A stretch of DNA of 64,000 nucleotides. Origin: Symsagittifera roscoffensis. Its lineage: Eukaryota > Xenacoelomorpha > Acoela > Convolutidae. The DNA lies in contig NC_087067.1 of NCBI RefSeq assembly GCF_963678635.1, positions 54,697,369 to 54,761,368 on the forward strand, read 5' to 3'. This document shows positions 1 to 10,011 of the stretch, one piece after another; position 1 is the stretch's first letter, and each line of letters starts with the position of its first letter. The position numbers and the translations under genes were made by a program. The notes under the pieces are model-generated. The model worked only from the letters and a program-made list of their open reading frames with translations, did no database searches and was not told where the DNA came from.

Positions 1-571
1 GAAAGATAGTGAATAGAGCGATAGAAAGGTCCGAGTTGGCGGCTGATTGCAAGCTAAAGCCTGTTTGAGAACAAAAATTAATTTTAGGAGTTTGTTCTGG
101 GATCTGTTCATAGGTTTCATTAGAGTTGTGATGTTAATAAGCAATATGCGAGATTGGGTTTCTATGTAATCCAATGTTTTAACAGAGAAGTGATCTAAAT
201 GAAAAGATTGGTCTAGATTTTGCATGTGGAATCATTTGTAATTCGTTATGACACGGTCAACGATGTGGGTGTTATGATGCTGTAGGCGTAAGGTGGCTGT
301 GTGTGTGCTGTTTTTTGGGGTGTGTAAACTTGGTTTTGTTGATATTTCTTTTGTATTCATTAATTTATGCGCTTTTTTATTGAGGCAGAGGAAATTCCAA
401 AACATCTGCGAATAATATTCGAGCTACGCTTGTTTGTCTGTTGACTTGCATCATATGAAATGCATATATGTGTATGTTACTTTATGAAGTGGAAAACAAT
501 TCCTATAAACGTGAATCTGGCGTATAAAACTGCCAGTCGTTGAAAGTTGTAATAGGGCCATTTTAAAAAGT

Positions 572-880
572 CTAACAATTCTCATTTGTGTCTAAAATAG
601 TAAACAAATTGATGGGAGAAAAATCTTGAGAGCGATAATTTTTTCCGTTAAGGTAAAGAAAACCTGAAAAGTTTTTAAAAAATCCACAATAACTTTGCGC
701 GCAGATATCTGAGAAACCAGTTGTTTCAGCGAGTTTACTGAGATTTTGATATTTTGATTGTCGCTGTTCTGTATCCATTTTAGAGTTTAGTTCAATTTTG
801 TGTTCTGTTCTGAAATTCTATGTCAGACTTTGAATATATTCGTACAGACTGTAAATCAATATTAGGATTTCTTCGTGTGA
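572..880 (-). pseudogene. Envelope-like C-terminal fragment in copy 1
   Basis: The minus strand has a 68-codon frame starting MDTEQRQSKYQNLSKLAE. It matches the segment beginning MDTIQRQSIDQNLRKLAE at about 37.36 kb (+) and the equivalent at about 59.8 kb (-). Upstream on the minus strand (about 780-880) a decayed NPNIDLQS-like segment precedes it, in the same order as in the fuller copies. Downstream, around 380-430, is a stretch matching the region before the predicted membrane anchor at 37.7 kb. The frame is a relic; an identical fragment lies at 3011-3217. Confidence 0.7.
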
Positions 881-942
881 AATCAATTGTAATTGATTAC
901 GATACGGTAAATGGTGTGAGTGCCATGTTGTTGTAGTTCTGA

Positions 943-966
943 TGTGTGTGTGTGTGTGTGTGTGTG
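943..966. repeat. (TG)12 microsatellite
   Basis: Twelve TG units in copy 1 of the tandem array. The matching site in copy 2 has seventeen, so this is the fastest changing difference between the two copies. Confidence 0.97.
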
Positions 967-1439
967 CTGTTTTGTGGTGTGTCACATGTATTTGGTTATG
1001 TTGATACTTTTTTTGGTTCTTTTCGTTTATTTATGTGCCTAATAATCTTTTTATAGAGGCAGAGAAGTTTTTAAGAATTTTTGCTAAGAAAATTAGCTCG
1101 TTTGAATTGCACGTGTGTGTATGTTACTCTTAGAAGTGGAAAACAAAACCTATAAAGTCTACATTACGTTTTAAACTGTTAGTCTTTCAAAGATGTCAGA
1201 CTTTGAGAAGTGGATAATAAATCCAATAAAGTCAACATTGCGTATCAAACTGTTAGTCTTTTAAAGATATAATGGAGGCATTCTAAAAAAGGCTAAAACT
1301 CTTTTTTAAGGTATAAAATTAAACATATTGATAAGAGAAACATCTTAGGGCGATATTTTTTTCAGTTGAGGTAAAGAAAACCCCTAAAGTATTTGAAAAA
1401 CACTCCATAACCTTGTGCGTAAATATCTGAATAATCAAC

Positions 1440-2165
1440 TATTTCAGCGGATTTTCTGCGATATTGATTTTTTGATTGTTGTTGTATTCTATCGATTTTA
1501 GTGTTTAGTTCTTGAAAAGTTTGTGTTCTGATCTGATATTATATGTCAGGTTTTTAGTGAAATCCTAAAGATTGTAAATCAATGCTGGGAGTTCTGGCTA
1601 CGGCTCGATTGGTTTCTGGTGAGAGCTATTTTCATGTGGCTTCAGTGTGGGTTATGGTGAGTGGAGGTAATTTGACTTTTATTGGGATTCACTTGTACTA
1701 CATGGTGACTATATTTTGATCCCCCCCTGGGACGGCCGTATCTCAAAAATATGTACGCCTGAAAAAAGTGCATCTACTAAATGAAATAGAAAATTGGTAT
1801 TCGCTGATAACAGCGTTCGTTTGCAAGGAAATATAATACTGAATTTTTTAGTGCACGTACATCACCAAAGGCTGTTCCATTCTCAGTCAATGAATTTTGA
1901 GCAATTGACTGAAAGTAGAAAAACTGCAAAGGAATTTTAAATACTGCGAGTGCCAATGATTGTAAGACTGCGTTATTTGTAGTTCAGACTGGTGATGTAG
2001 TGTTTTCAATTCCGAGAATGACATTTCTCAAAATACTTTCTCTGTAGTGTACTCAAGTTTCATATCTAGAGCCACTTGATGATGGATTGCTCCAAAGTAT
2101 GTGTGGTTTATTGGTGATAGTTCTTAAAGTTGTGTACTAACACGATGTTCTGGAAAGAGTTTTCA
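1440..2165 (-). pseudogene. Envelope-like core fragment in copy 1
   Basis: Read on the minus strand, this stretch contains degraded forms of several landmarks of the envelope-like gene at 36.7-37.4 kb, in the same order: a FGAI motif with a following MKLEY, a SELKTLHHQSELQ segment matching TELETLNLLCEFE, a VVQ.NP segment, an IDLQSIG segment and a KMD..Q.QS segment. Frameshifts separate them. Identical decay is seen in copy 2 (3890-4610), so the gene was already dead when the array duplicated. Confidence 0.6.
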
Positions 2166-2173
2166 CCTATTTG

Positions 2174-2439
2174 ATTACGGGAACTGAAGAAATTATTGGA
2201 TTGAAGGGTGGTTTCGAAAAATTAGTTTTGAAACTCGGTTGGGAGTCAAAAAACTCGTCACGAGTGTCAATTGCGGTGTTTTCTAGGAACTCTTGTGTTT
2301 TGAAAACTGTTTTGATAGATTCATCAGAATGCATGTGGGATCATTTAATGTAAAAACAGAGAAATCGGAATTGAATTACGGCAAGGGAGAGGAGATAAGT
2401 TCAGCGACAGAGATGACAGACTTCTGACGTTGGAGATTA
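2174..2439. other. Spacer between tandem copies
   Basis: This 266-base segment follows copy 1 and is not present after copy 2, where the sequence from 4625 differs. A 60-codon plus frame (2171-2353) crosses it but has no recognisable similarity and is probably chance. If the true repeat period is 2.44 kb, this spacer is part of the unit and the second copy has lost it. Confidence 0.6.
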
Positions 2440-3010
2440 GAAAGATAGTGAATAGAGCGATAGAAAGGTCCGAGTTGGCGGCTGATTGCAAGCTAAAGCC
2501 TGTTTGAGAACAAAAATTAATTTTAGGAGTTTGTTCTGGGATCTGTTCATAGGTTTCATTAGAGTTGTGAGGTTAATAAGCAATATGCGAGATTGGGTTT
2601 CTATGTAATCCAATGTTTTAACAGAGAAGTGATCTAAATGAAAAGATTGGTCTAGATTTTGCATGTGGAATCATTTGTAATTCGTTATGACACGGTCAAC
2701 GATGTGGGTGTTATGATGCTGTAGGCGTAAGGTGGCTGTGTGTATGCTGTTTTTTGGGGTGTGTAAACTTGGTTTTGTTGATATTTCTTTTGTATTCATT
2801 AATTTATGCGCTTTTTTATTGAGGCAGAGGAAATTCCAAAACATCTGCGAATAATATTCGAGCTACGCTTGTTTGTCTGTTGACTTGCATCATATGAAAT
2901 GCATATATGTGTATGTTACTTTATGAAGTGGAAAACAATTCCTATAAACGTGAATCTGGCGTATAAAACTGCCAGTCGTTGAAAGTTGTAATAGGGCCAT
3001 TTTAAAAAGT

Positions 3011-3330
3011 CTAACAATTCTCATTTGTGTCTAAAATAGTAAACAAATTGATGGGAGAAAAATCTTGAGAGCGATAATTTTTTCCGTTAAGGTAAAGAAA
3101 ACCTGAAAAGTTTTTAAAAAATCCACAATAACTTTGCGCGCAGATATCTGAGAAACCAGTTGTTTCAGCGAGTTTACTGAGATTTTGATATTTTGATTGT
3201 CGCTGTTCTGTATCCATTTTAGAGTTTAGTTCAATTTTGTGTTCTGTTCTGAAATTCTATGTCAGACTTTGAATATATTCGTACAGACTGTAAATCAATA
3301 TTAGGATTTCTTCGTGTGAAATCAATTGTA
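3011..3330 (-). pseudogene. Envelope-like C-terminal fragment in copy 2
   Basis: Identical in protein sequence to the fragment at 572-778. It begins MDTEQRQSKYQNLSKLAE, and a decayed NPNIDLQS..I segment lies just upstream on the minus strand. It is the second occurrence of this protein segment within the unit; the first, more decayed, is near 3900-3960 in the form KMDRIQQQSKNQ. Confidence 0.7.
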
Positions 3331-3380
3331 ATTGATTACGATACGGTAAATGGTGTGAGTGCCATGTTGTTGTAGTTCTG

Positions 3381-3381
<1 letters not shown>

Positions 3382-3415
<34 letters not shown>
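3382..3415. repeat. (TG)17 microsatellite
   Basis: Seventeen TG units, matching the (TG)12 run at 943-966 in copy 1 of the array. Confidence 0.97.
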
Positions 3416-3419
<4 letters not shown>

Positions 3420-3889
3420 TTTGTGGTGTGTCACATGTATTTGGTTATGTTGATACTTTTTTTGGTTCTTTTCTTTTATTTATGTGCCTAATAATCTTTT
3501 TATAGAGGCAGAGAAGTTTTTAAGAATTTTTGCTAAGAAAATTAGCTCGTTTGAATTGCACGTGTGTGTATGTTACTCTTAGAAGTGGAAAACAAAACCT
3601 ATAAAGTCTACATTACGTTTTAAACTGTTAGTCTTTCAAAGATGTCAGACTTTGAGAAGTGGATAATAAATCCAATAAAGTCAACATTGCGTATCAAACT
3701 GTTAGTCTTTTAAAGATATAATGGAGGCATTCTAAAAAAGGCTAAAACTCTTTTTTAAGGTATAAAATTAAACATATTGATAAGAGAAACATCTTAGGGG
3801 CGATATTTTTTTCAGTTGAGGTAAAGAAAACCCCTAAAGTATTTGAAAAACACTCCATAACCTTGTGCGTAAATATCTGAATAATCAAC

Positions 3890-4610
3890 TATTTCAGCGG
3901 ATTTTCTGCGATATTGATTTTTTGATTGTTGTTGTATTCTATCCATTTTAGTGTTTAGTTCTTGAAAAGTTTGTGTTCTGATCTGATATTATATGTCAGG
4001 TTTTTAGTGAAATCCTATAGATTGTAAATCAATACTGGGAGTTCTGGCTACGGCTCGATTGGTTTCTGGTGAGAGCTATTTTCATGTGGCTTCAGTGTGG
4101 GTTATGGTGAGTGGAGGTAATTTGACTTTTATTGGGATTCACTTGTACTACATGGTGACTATATTTTGATCCCCACCTGGGACGGCCGTATCTCAAAAAT
4201 ATGTACGCCTGAAAAAAGTGCATCTACTAAATGAAATAGAAAATTGGTATTCGCTGATAACAGCGTTCGTTTGCAAGGAAATATAATACTGAATTTTTTA
4301 GTGCACGTACATCACCAAAGGCTGTTCCATTCTCAGTCAATGAATTTTGAGCAATTGACTGAAAGTAGAAAAAACTGCAAAGGAATTTTAAATACTGCGA
4401 GTGCCAATGATTGTAAGACTGCGTTATTTGTAGTTCAGACTGGTGATGTAGTGTTTTCAATTCCGAGAATGACATTTCTCAAAATACTTTCTCTGTAGTG
4501 TACTCAAGTTTCATATCTAGAGCCACTTGATGATGGATTGCTCCAAAGTATGTGTGGTTTATTGGTGATAGTTCTTAAAGTTGTGTACTAACACGATGTT
4601 CTGGAAAGAG
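3890..4610 (-). pseudogene. Envelope-like core fragment in copy 2
   Basis: Minus-strand relic of the envelope-like gene. A segment with SELKTLHHQSELQ near 4440-4475 matches TELETLNLLCEFE of the 36.8 kb copy. A frameshift follows, then segments recalling TAVPCGSENRHNVVQLNP (near 4150-4190) and IDLQSIG (near 4020). The order and spacing match the fuller copies. There is no intact frame, and the same breaks occur in copy 1. Confidence 0.6.
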
Positions 4611-4624
4611 TTTTCACCTATTTG

Positions 4625-4959
4625 TTCATTGTTTTTGCGTAGTGAGACTGGTATGTATAACTTTGCATAGTCTCGGCTTTGATTTGAATCGGCATGATTA
4701 TTTTTATGTTTTCCTATTTTCATATCATTTGCGTTTTTGAATTCAACTATGTCTTTACATTTTGTCTTTACAGTAGTTTCTTTGCTATTTTTTTATTATA
4801 TTTCGTTATGTTAATTATCTGTGCTTAAGAGTCATTCTGAGTGAGTACCGTAAGTTACTTTAAAACTTGTGGGTAAATGATTTTCATCGTGGTATGAAGT
4901 GCTAGATTATAACATACTGAACTTTTCGATGATTTACAATGTCCCTGTTGCATTTGTTG
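4625..4959. other. Non-coding, nothing recognised
   Basis: AT-rich sequence between the tandem array and the first LTR fragment. I see no reading frame of note, no repeat shared with other parts of the window and no RNA gene. Confidence 0.6.
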
Positions 4960-5223
4960 TAAGCATTATATTTTTGCGTTTAGTTCATTAGAAATATACT
5001 CAAAGTCTGACATACAATATGAGATCAGAAAACAAAAGTTTGATAATCCTGTATTTGATTTAGATGTAAAATGTTTAAAAATGTATAAACATCCAAGAAA
5101 AGTCTTGATGCAAGAAAAATCCAAGAAAAGTTCTAAGTTTAGTTCAAATTGTTTTAGAGAGATATTTATCAAGAATATAATTGGATATATCAGATACTTG
5201 TTGTGAAATGGTTCCACCCATCC
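4960..5223 (-). repeat. LTR fragment with polypurine-tract junction
   Basis: On the minus strand this begins with GGATGGG followed by TGGAACC (5210-5223), the same junction seen before the 3' LTR of the large element at 42951. It then continues with a segment similar to the LTR AGAGCAATTTGAATTAAAC (here with several changes, near 5130-5160). The left half does not align clearly, so the LTR is partial. It marks the 3' end of a minus-strand relative of the 25-43 kb element. Confidence 0.55.
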
Positions 5224-5368
5224 GTGGTTTGGGAAATTTTTCAGTTTTATGTTTTTCTGAGCGAAAGATCGATGAAATAATTCTAATCTCTTCAAATCAT
5301 TTTTAGTTCAACACTATTTGTAAAAGTGTCAATTGGAAACTACGTTTAGATTAAGGATGGCTTTCTCC

Positions 5369-5550
5369 TTGAGTAATTTCGGATAGATTCAAGCAACTTC
5401 TTAGTCTAATAACGATCCTTATCTTACGTTTATATTTCCTAGTCTCAATAGATCTAGTATATACTGGTATTCTTGCGGGTTAGAGGAAAGAAAGAGGCAG
5501 TCGTATTATAAATTCTGTGGCTGAAACTATGAATAGTTTGAGCTTTACAG
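5369..5550 (-). repeat. LTR fragment, second copy in tandem
   Basis: Minus-strand sequence matching the middle and right part of the LTR at 42958-43324. It includes the GAGTAATTTC end, the AACTTCTTAGTCTAATA segment, the TCAATAGATCTAGT segment and a decayed GGTTTACGCGAGTTAG segment, in the expected order. A deletion removes about 35 bases after the first motif. Only ~150 bases separate it from the LTR junction at 5216, far too few for an element body. Confidence 0.7.
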
Positions 5551-6119
5551 TTTTTCTTAAGTTTTGTAATGGATCATGATTGATTAGGTCTTAATGTTTC
5601 ACGTTGACAAACATCAAGGTATATAAAAATACTTTAAATACGTGTTTTGATGTGATTTCAACACAATTAGATATTCCCGAAAATTGCACATATTTTTTTG
5701 TTCCAGATCAAACTTGAGCACAAAAATCAATTAAATTAATTATGTATCTTTTTCTCATTTTTAATGAGATTCAAGCCAGTCAAGAGAATCTTAATTCTAT
5801 TCAAAGTTGATTCAAATCCGACTTCTATTTTTTAAAACAATGTTTGAAATTAAAAATGAACTAATGTTTTTGTCAGTTCCGGCATCCGTCTTCTCACCTC
5901 TTCCCCTAAATCCACCCCTGATCCAATCCATATCAATTCAAGCCATCAGACAGTTGAAAAGAGTCAATGAATTTTTGTAGGCGCACAATTTTGTGTCTGT
6001 ATGTTCCTGGATTCCAGAGACAAGTCTTTAACCATGTTCCAAAATGTAAGTGAATTCCATTTACAAAATTTCCGTGCATTCCGCGTACAAGTAACTGCAA
6101 GGTAGAACTTGTTGGCACA
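5551..6119. other. Non-coding, AT-rich
   Basis: No gene recognised. A 114-codon minus frame (5933-6277) runs into the short-motif cluster to the right and draws its composition from those repeats, so I do not treat it as a gene. Confidence 0.55.
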
Positions 6120-6510
6120 TTATTTTCGTTGTGGATTCTGCAAATGTACACGGATTCCGCAATTGTAGCCGGATTCCGCAAATTTATGCTGACTACACCT
6201 ACATTTTGCGAATTTCGCTTAAAATTCGCGGAATCCGCTAACAAAGTGCGAATTCCACTCACGGTTGCGGATTCCACGACATTATAGATATACTAAACAC
6301 ATATATTATTATTTGCTTATGGATTCCCCAGTTTTTGTTGGGGTTTCCACAATGTTTGTTGCGGAATCCACAAAGTTGCCTAGTTTTGGAGCATTTTTGA
6401 GCAATACAGTGTTTTAACTTCTTGTCCGTGTTTCAAAATTCAGCAAAGAAAGTTGAAGAAAAATAGCAAAAATGTGGGTTCCGCGACAAATCTGATTTTG
6501 ACCTGTTCTG
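6120..6510. repeat. Cluster of GGATTCCGC-type short motifs
   Basis: The motif GGATTCCGC or its complement occurs many times at irregular spacing, with one-base variants such as GGATTCTGC and GGAATCCAC. The right part (TTTTGGAGCATTTTTGAGCAATACAGTG up to GTTCCGCGACAAA) is found again, diverged, at 44410-44580, so this block is one member of a dispersed repeat. I see no protein or RNA gene in it. Confidence 0.7.
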
Positions 6511-7583
6511 CTCACAACTCACAAAATGCACAGTTTGGCTTCGTAATGACTTTCGAATTTCGAAAAAATGATGCCCCTTGTAACTTCAAGAACAATTTTT
6601 GATTGGTTTTGTTTGATAAAATTAATTTAATATGAAAAAAGCTGGATCAGTATGTAAAATTTTCATTTCGTTGGGAAATATGAATTCAAAATCCACTTTT
6701 GATACTAGAAATCAACCCCTACAGTTTTGCTGATTGATAGTGGATTTTATCTTCCTTTTGCAAAAAGTAAACGACGTGAACTTAAAAGAAATCATAAATC
6801 AAATCGCGAAAAATCAAATTTAAGCCCAAACAAATTTTAAGGTTTTCCCGAAAAAAAAACAAAAAATCATCAAGACCTTTATAAGAGTCTTCCTTAAGTT
6901 TGCTGACTCCTAATAATGTTCACATCTGTTGATTTCTACCAGTTATCCTGAAGTGGAGTTATGGTATAAAAATACGCTTAAAAAATTAGTTTTGGTCAAT
7001 TTAAATTATTTAGGTTTTTTATTCATTCGAGAGACACTTTGAATCTGAGCAAACTTTGAGAAATTTATCTCAAAATGGTATTTTTCAGGCCAAATCATAG
7101 TTGAGTGATATATGCTGAGAATTTGAGTGAATGAAACTCAAAGATGGCATTTTAAAAATGAGGAAAGTATATTTATAGTATTCATTCTATATAATCGTCG
7201 CTTAAATTCCAAAAGCATCAATTATTGTTTATTAAGTAATCATGACTAAGCTGTCCTTGAGTGATTTTTGGCAGCGTGATTGAATTGTAATTTGATTCCA
7301 GTTGCTATTTTTCACCAGTCTGGCTGTGGGTAATCGAATCCAGTCAGACAAAGGTCAGGTCAACTTTCCTTCAGATCTTAGATTTCTCTGAAGCAGAAGC
7401 AAGCAGAGACATGAGGATAGACAACTGAAGAAACAAAAAAGTTCTTCGATCTCCAGCAAAGTTAAAGTTTATGACAAAATTAGAAATTATATTCCACATT
7501 CGAAACTAGAAGTCGTTCACGTTTTTTCGCCCCATTACCACGTTCGTATTTGGAGAGCGCAATTTACTCAACTTACAGCAGGT
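6511..7583. repeat. Dispersed AT-rich repeat family, member 1
   Basis: Several short modules here recur elsewhere. GGGAAATATGAATTCAAAATCCACTTT recurs near 23470 and 43900. A run of A and C with ATCATCAAGACCTTTATAAGAG (6850-6890) recurs near 23117, 23653 and 23985. GAAACTAGAAGTCGTTCACG (7501) recurs near 23505 and 43940. The modules keep partly the same order, which suggests an old non-autonomous repeat family. No coding capacity is evident. Confidence 0.6.
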
Positions 7584-7832
7584 TGAGTCAAATCTGGGGT
7601 GATCGTCACTTAGAGTAATTTCAGATAAGGTATACCGTCTGCTCGTTACGCTATCTATTTTCGGCCCGATAGGTTTGTACATATCAGTTCAAAAGAAGGA
7701 AGCAACTGTCTTCAGCATTTCTAATTCATTCTCTGACTGTTTCAGTTCTAAGAAAAATAAATTTTAGTTAGTAATATTTAACAGTGAAAAATTTTAATTA
7801 ATAAATTGAATACTTGCTTTAACCTGGTTCCA
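7584..7832 (-). repeat. LTR copy (minus strand)
   Basis: On the minus strand it starts TGGAACC (7826-7832) after a GGTTGGG tract and ends with ...ACTCAA. It holds the conserved end segment AGAGTAATTTCAGATAAGGT and the TTTCGGCC segment of the LTRs at 25009 and 42958. At 249 bases it is shorter than the 367-379 bases of those copies, with the central part diverged or deleted. It could be a solo LTR or the 3' end of a minus-strand copy whose body is no longer recognisable. Confidence 0.75.
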
Positions 7833-8139
7833 CCCAACCGGGGTTTGAAAAAATTTCTTTTATAAAGATACTGCTTCGTTCTCGGGAGTCTTCATCATCA
7901 TAACAACATTGGGGGAAAACTGAGATTGCATTGAAGAAGTCCGTGTGTTATTGTACCGTGGGTATTTGTCGGGTATGGAGGGGTGATTAATCAAATATCT
8001 ATGGGGGTTATTAGGGTATTTTAGTTTCATGAGGACTCGTTCTGCTTGGGTTGGCGGTTACTTCTGAGGATGAACCAGTGTGAGTTAATTGTTTTATGGT
8101 GAAGAGTGTTTAACAACTGGTCCAAGACAATGCAGCAGA
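7833..8139. other. Junction between LTR copy and Gypsy relic
   Basis: The first few bases are the polypurine-type tract of the minus-strand LTR copy (7833-7839). The rest has no recognisable gene. The change to less AT-rich, plus-oriented coding character begins near 8100. Confidence 0.5.
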
Positions 8140-9490
8140 CGACCTGAAGATGATAGCGGTGTCCAAACGATCAGTGAGTCTGTTACATCAAAAGGAAGTT
8201 GTGAGGATCGATCTTGAACCATTTGAGCAAGATACCGACCTTCTAGCGAAGTTATGGTGTGTGAAGTTGGAAGATGATGCACACCAAGCTGAGAGCTCAG
8301 TAGTCAAGTTAGGGTGTTGAAGACGAATCGTAAGGCCAGTTCTGGGCTCTCGGATCTGCTGCGGGCACAGCGAAAAGATCGCATGATGAATATGATTGAT
8401 TAGTCTGAAAGTATGGATCGAGAATGGAGCTCCGCACAAAGGAGAACTTGAGGGGGACAGTTAATGAATCCCAAGACATTACTTCATCAGAAGGAGGGAA
8501 GTTTGTTTTCGAATAAAGATGGGATCGTCGCCTACAACAGGAGAGACAAAGACAAAGTTTTATATGAATATACTGCAATAGTGTTGCCGCAACTCTATCA
8601 GAATGAGCTTTTATTTAGATCACATGACCAGATGGGGCCTCAAGGGATAGAAAAAGTTTACAAAAGAATCCTAAAAATTTTGAATGGCCGGACTGAAAAA
8701 GGCTTGTGAAAAATGGGTGACAGCCTGTCTGTCATGTCAACAAGTAAAAGACCCAAGGAAGCTGAAATTCCCATAGCAGTCAATAGAGTCTTCAGAGATC
8801 AACGAGGTGGTGCAGGTAGACAACCAGAAGATATGCACGTTGGAGAGTGGTTACAATCGGGTGTTGGTAATAATCGATCATTTCACGAAGTATTCGGAAG
8901 CCGTTCCCTGCATAACGGCCTCAGCAAAGGAGACCTGTGGTCACTTGATCAACACTTGGTTTGCCAGGCATGGGTGCCCTATGACGTTCCAATCGAGGAA
9001 GAACTCACAAAAGAGCTGATGCGATAGTCACAGGTGGCACATTGGATAACGTACCATACCCAGAAGAATGGCTTAGTTGAGCGAAAGAACCGCTTTTTGG
9101 TGTCAATGTTAAGGGTGTATTAGTCCCGATATATGACAGACTGGGACATATATCTGCCAAAAACGATGGGAGCCGACAATAATACACAACACTCCACGAC
9201 AGGCTTCAGTCCGCACATGATGCTGACGGGACACGTATAGGCTTTGCCATTAACATTGTCCTACTCTTTTGAAGCCAAGAGAACATATCGTCACAGGTTT
9301 ATTTCAGATAAGACGTCAGCAAGAACTAAATGATCTGTACAGACGCAATACTCGGCAAGCTCAGGTGAGACAGAAATTAAAGTTCGATAGGAGAACGGCG
9401 GGTACCAAGTCCTACTCATTAGAAGATTATGTATGGGTCTTGCAGAATGTTAAACCGCCTAGGGCCACAAAAAAGCTGTTAAAGAATTAA
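8140..9490 (+). pseudogene. Ty3/Gypsy-type integrase region of pol
   Basis: Decayed C-terminal part of a Gypsy pol. It opens with the segment between RNase H and integrase (8140-8460). An HHCC zinc domain follows: HDQMGPQG near 8625, where the second His is lost, then CLSCQQ near 8730 in a shifted frame. The core is in another frame at 8807-9000: VQVDNQKI with the first catalytic Asp, then IIDHFTKYSEAVPC. After MTFQS a deletion removes the second catalytic Asp. The third acidic residue survives in KNGLVERKNR near 9070. A basic C-terminal region continues to 9490. At least four frameshifts make it inactive. RT is not visible upstream. Confidence 0.88.
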
Positions 9491-10011
9491 GCTGTTAGAA
9501 GAATTGTTAAAGAATTGAAACTTTACCCTGAGCAGAGGAAGATTGGTATGATCCAGAGCAGAATGAAACACCGAACAACACGAAGCCGGATCTGCCTTTC
9601 ACCATGCAGACACGGCAAAACAGCAGAGCAACCCGTGCCAAGAAGTAGAATTTATGCGGAGATGTTATAGTGGTAGATAGAATGGGCCTAAAGTAGGTGA
9701 CAGAAGAACTAGTGAGTCCAGAGGAGATAATCGCGTCGAAGGAAGTGGACATCTTCGGCGATCAGGAAATTGAGTTGTTGGAAGACCGATACAGGCCTGA
9801 AGTGGAAGTCGATGACGAGCTTCAACAATCTTACGAGTGGGTTTGGAGTGGTTGAACTACATGACGACGGACACTAAAGAGACCAGTTTAACTATACAGA
9901 ACGTGGAATGCGGGAGCCTGAAACACCAAAGGAACGATAAACAGGACTCCTACTGGGATAACCAGGAGGAATAGTTGTTTATCCCAGCCTCGAACCTCTA
10001 ATTAACACCGG
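9491..10011 (+). pseudogene. Acidic linker after integrase
   Basis: The reading continues after the integrase tail through an acidic, low-complexity linker: a EDWYDPEQNETPNN-like stretch, PDLPFTMQTR near 9590, and Glu/Asp-rich segments at 9700-9840. Several stops and frameshifts interrupt it. It joins the integrase to the macro-domain-like module and has no fold I recognise. Confidence 0.55.

Larger units (their letters stand above)
1..2173 (-). repeat. Tandem unit A, copy 1 (cut by window edge)
   Basis: This segment is repeated almost base for base at 2440-4624. By eye I find about ten substitutions and three length changes, the largest in the TG run. On the minus strand it carries fragments of the C-terminal half of the envelope-like gene that is fuller at 35.8-38.05 kb and 59.3-61.3 kb. 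The copy has no intact reading frame. Position 1 matches 2440, so the left edge of the window cuts the array and further copies may lie outside. The low divergence contrasts with the heavy decay of the gene fragments inside it, so the duplication is much younger than the pseudogene. Confidence 0.9.
2440..4624 (-). repeat. Tandem unit A, copy 2
   Basis: This is the near-identical second copy of 1-2173, offset 2439 at the left end and 2451 at the right end. The extra 12 bases are ten in the TG run plus two single-base insertions. Inside the unit are two diverged subunits with a period near 680 bases: for example the GAGGCAGAG segments near 2820 and 3505, and the AAGTGGAAAACA segments near 2927 and 3582. 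Each corresponds to the same C-terminal part of the envelope-like gene, so the unit is a higher-order repeat built from duplicated pseudogene sequence. Confidence 0.88.

Noticed and set aside
4966-5295. 109-codon minus frame
   Set aside because: It lies over the LTR fragment and its junction; its Phe/Ile/Leu/Asn-rich content follows from AT-richness and there is no motif.
5933-6277. 114-codon minus frame
   Set aside because: It overlaps the GGATTCCGC motif cluster, whose repeats keep the frame open; no protein-like pattern.
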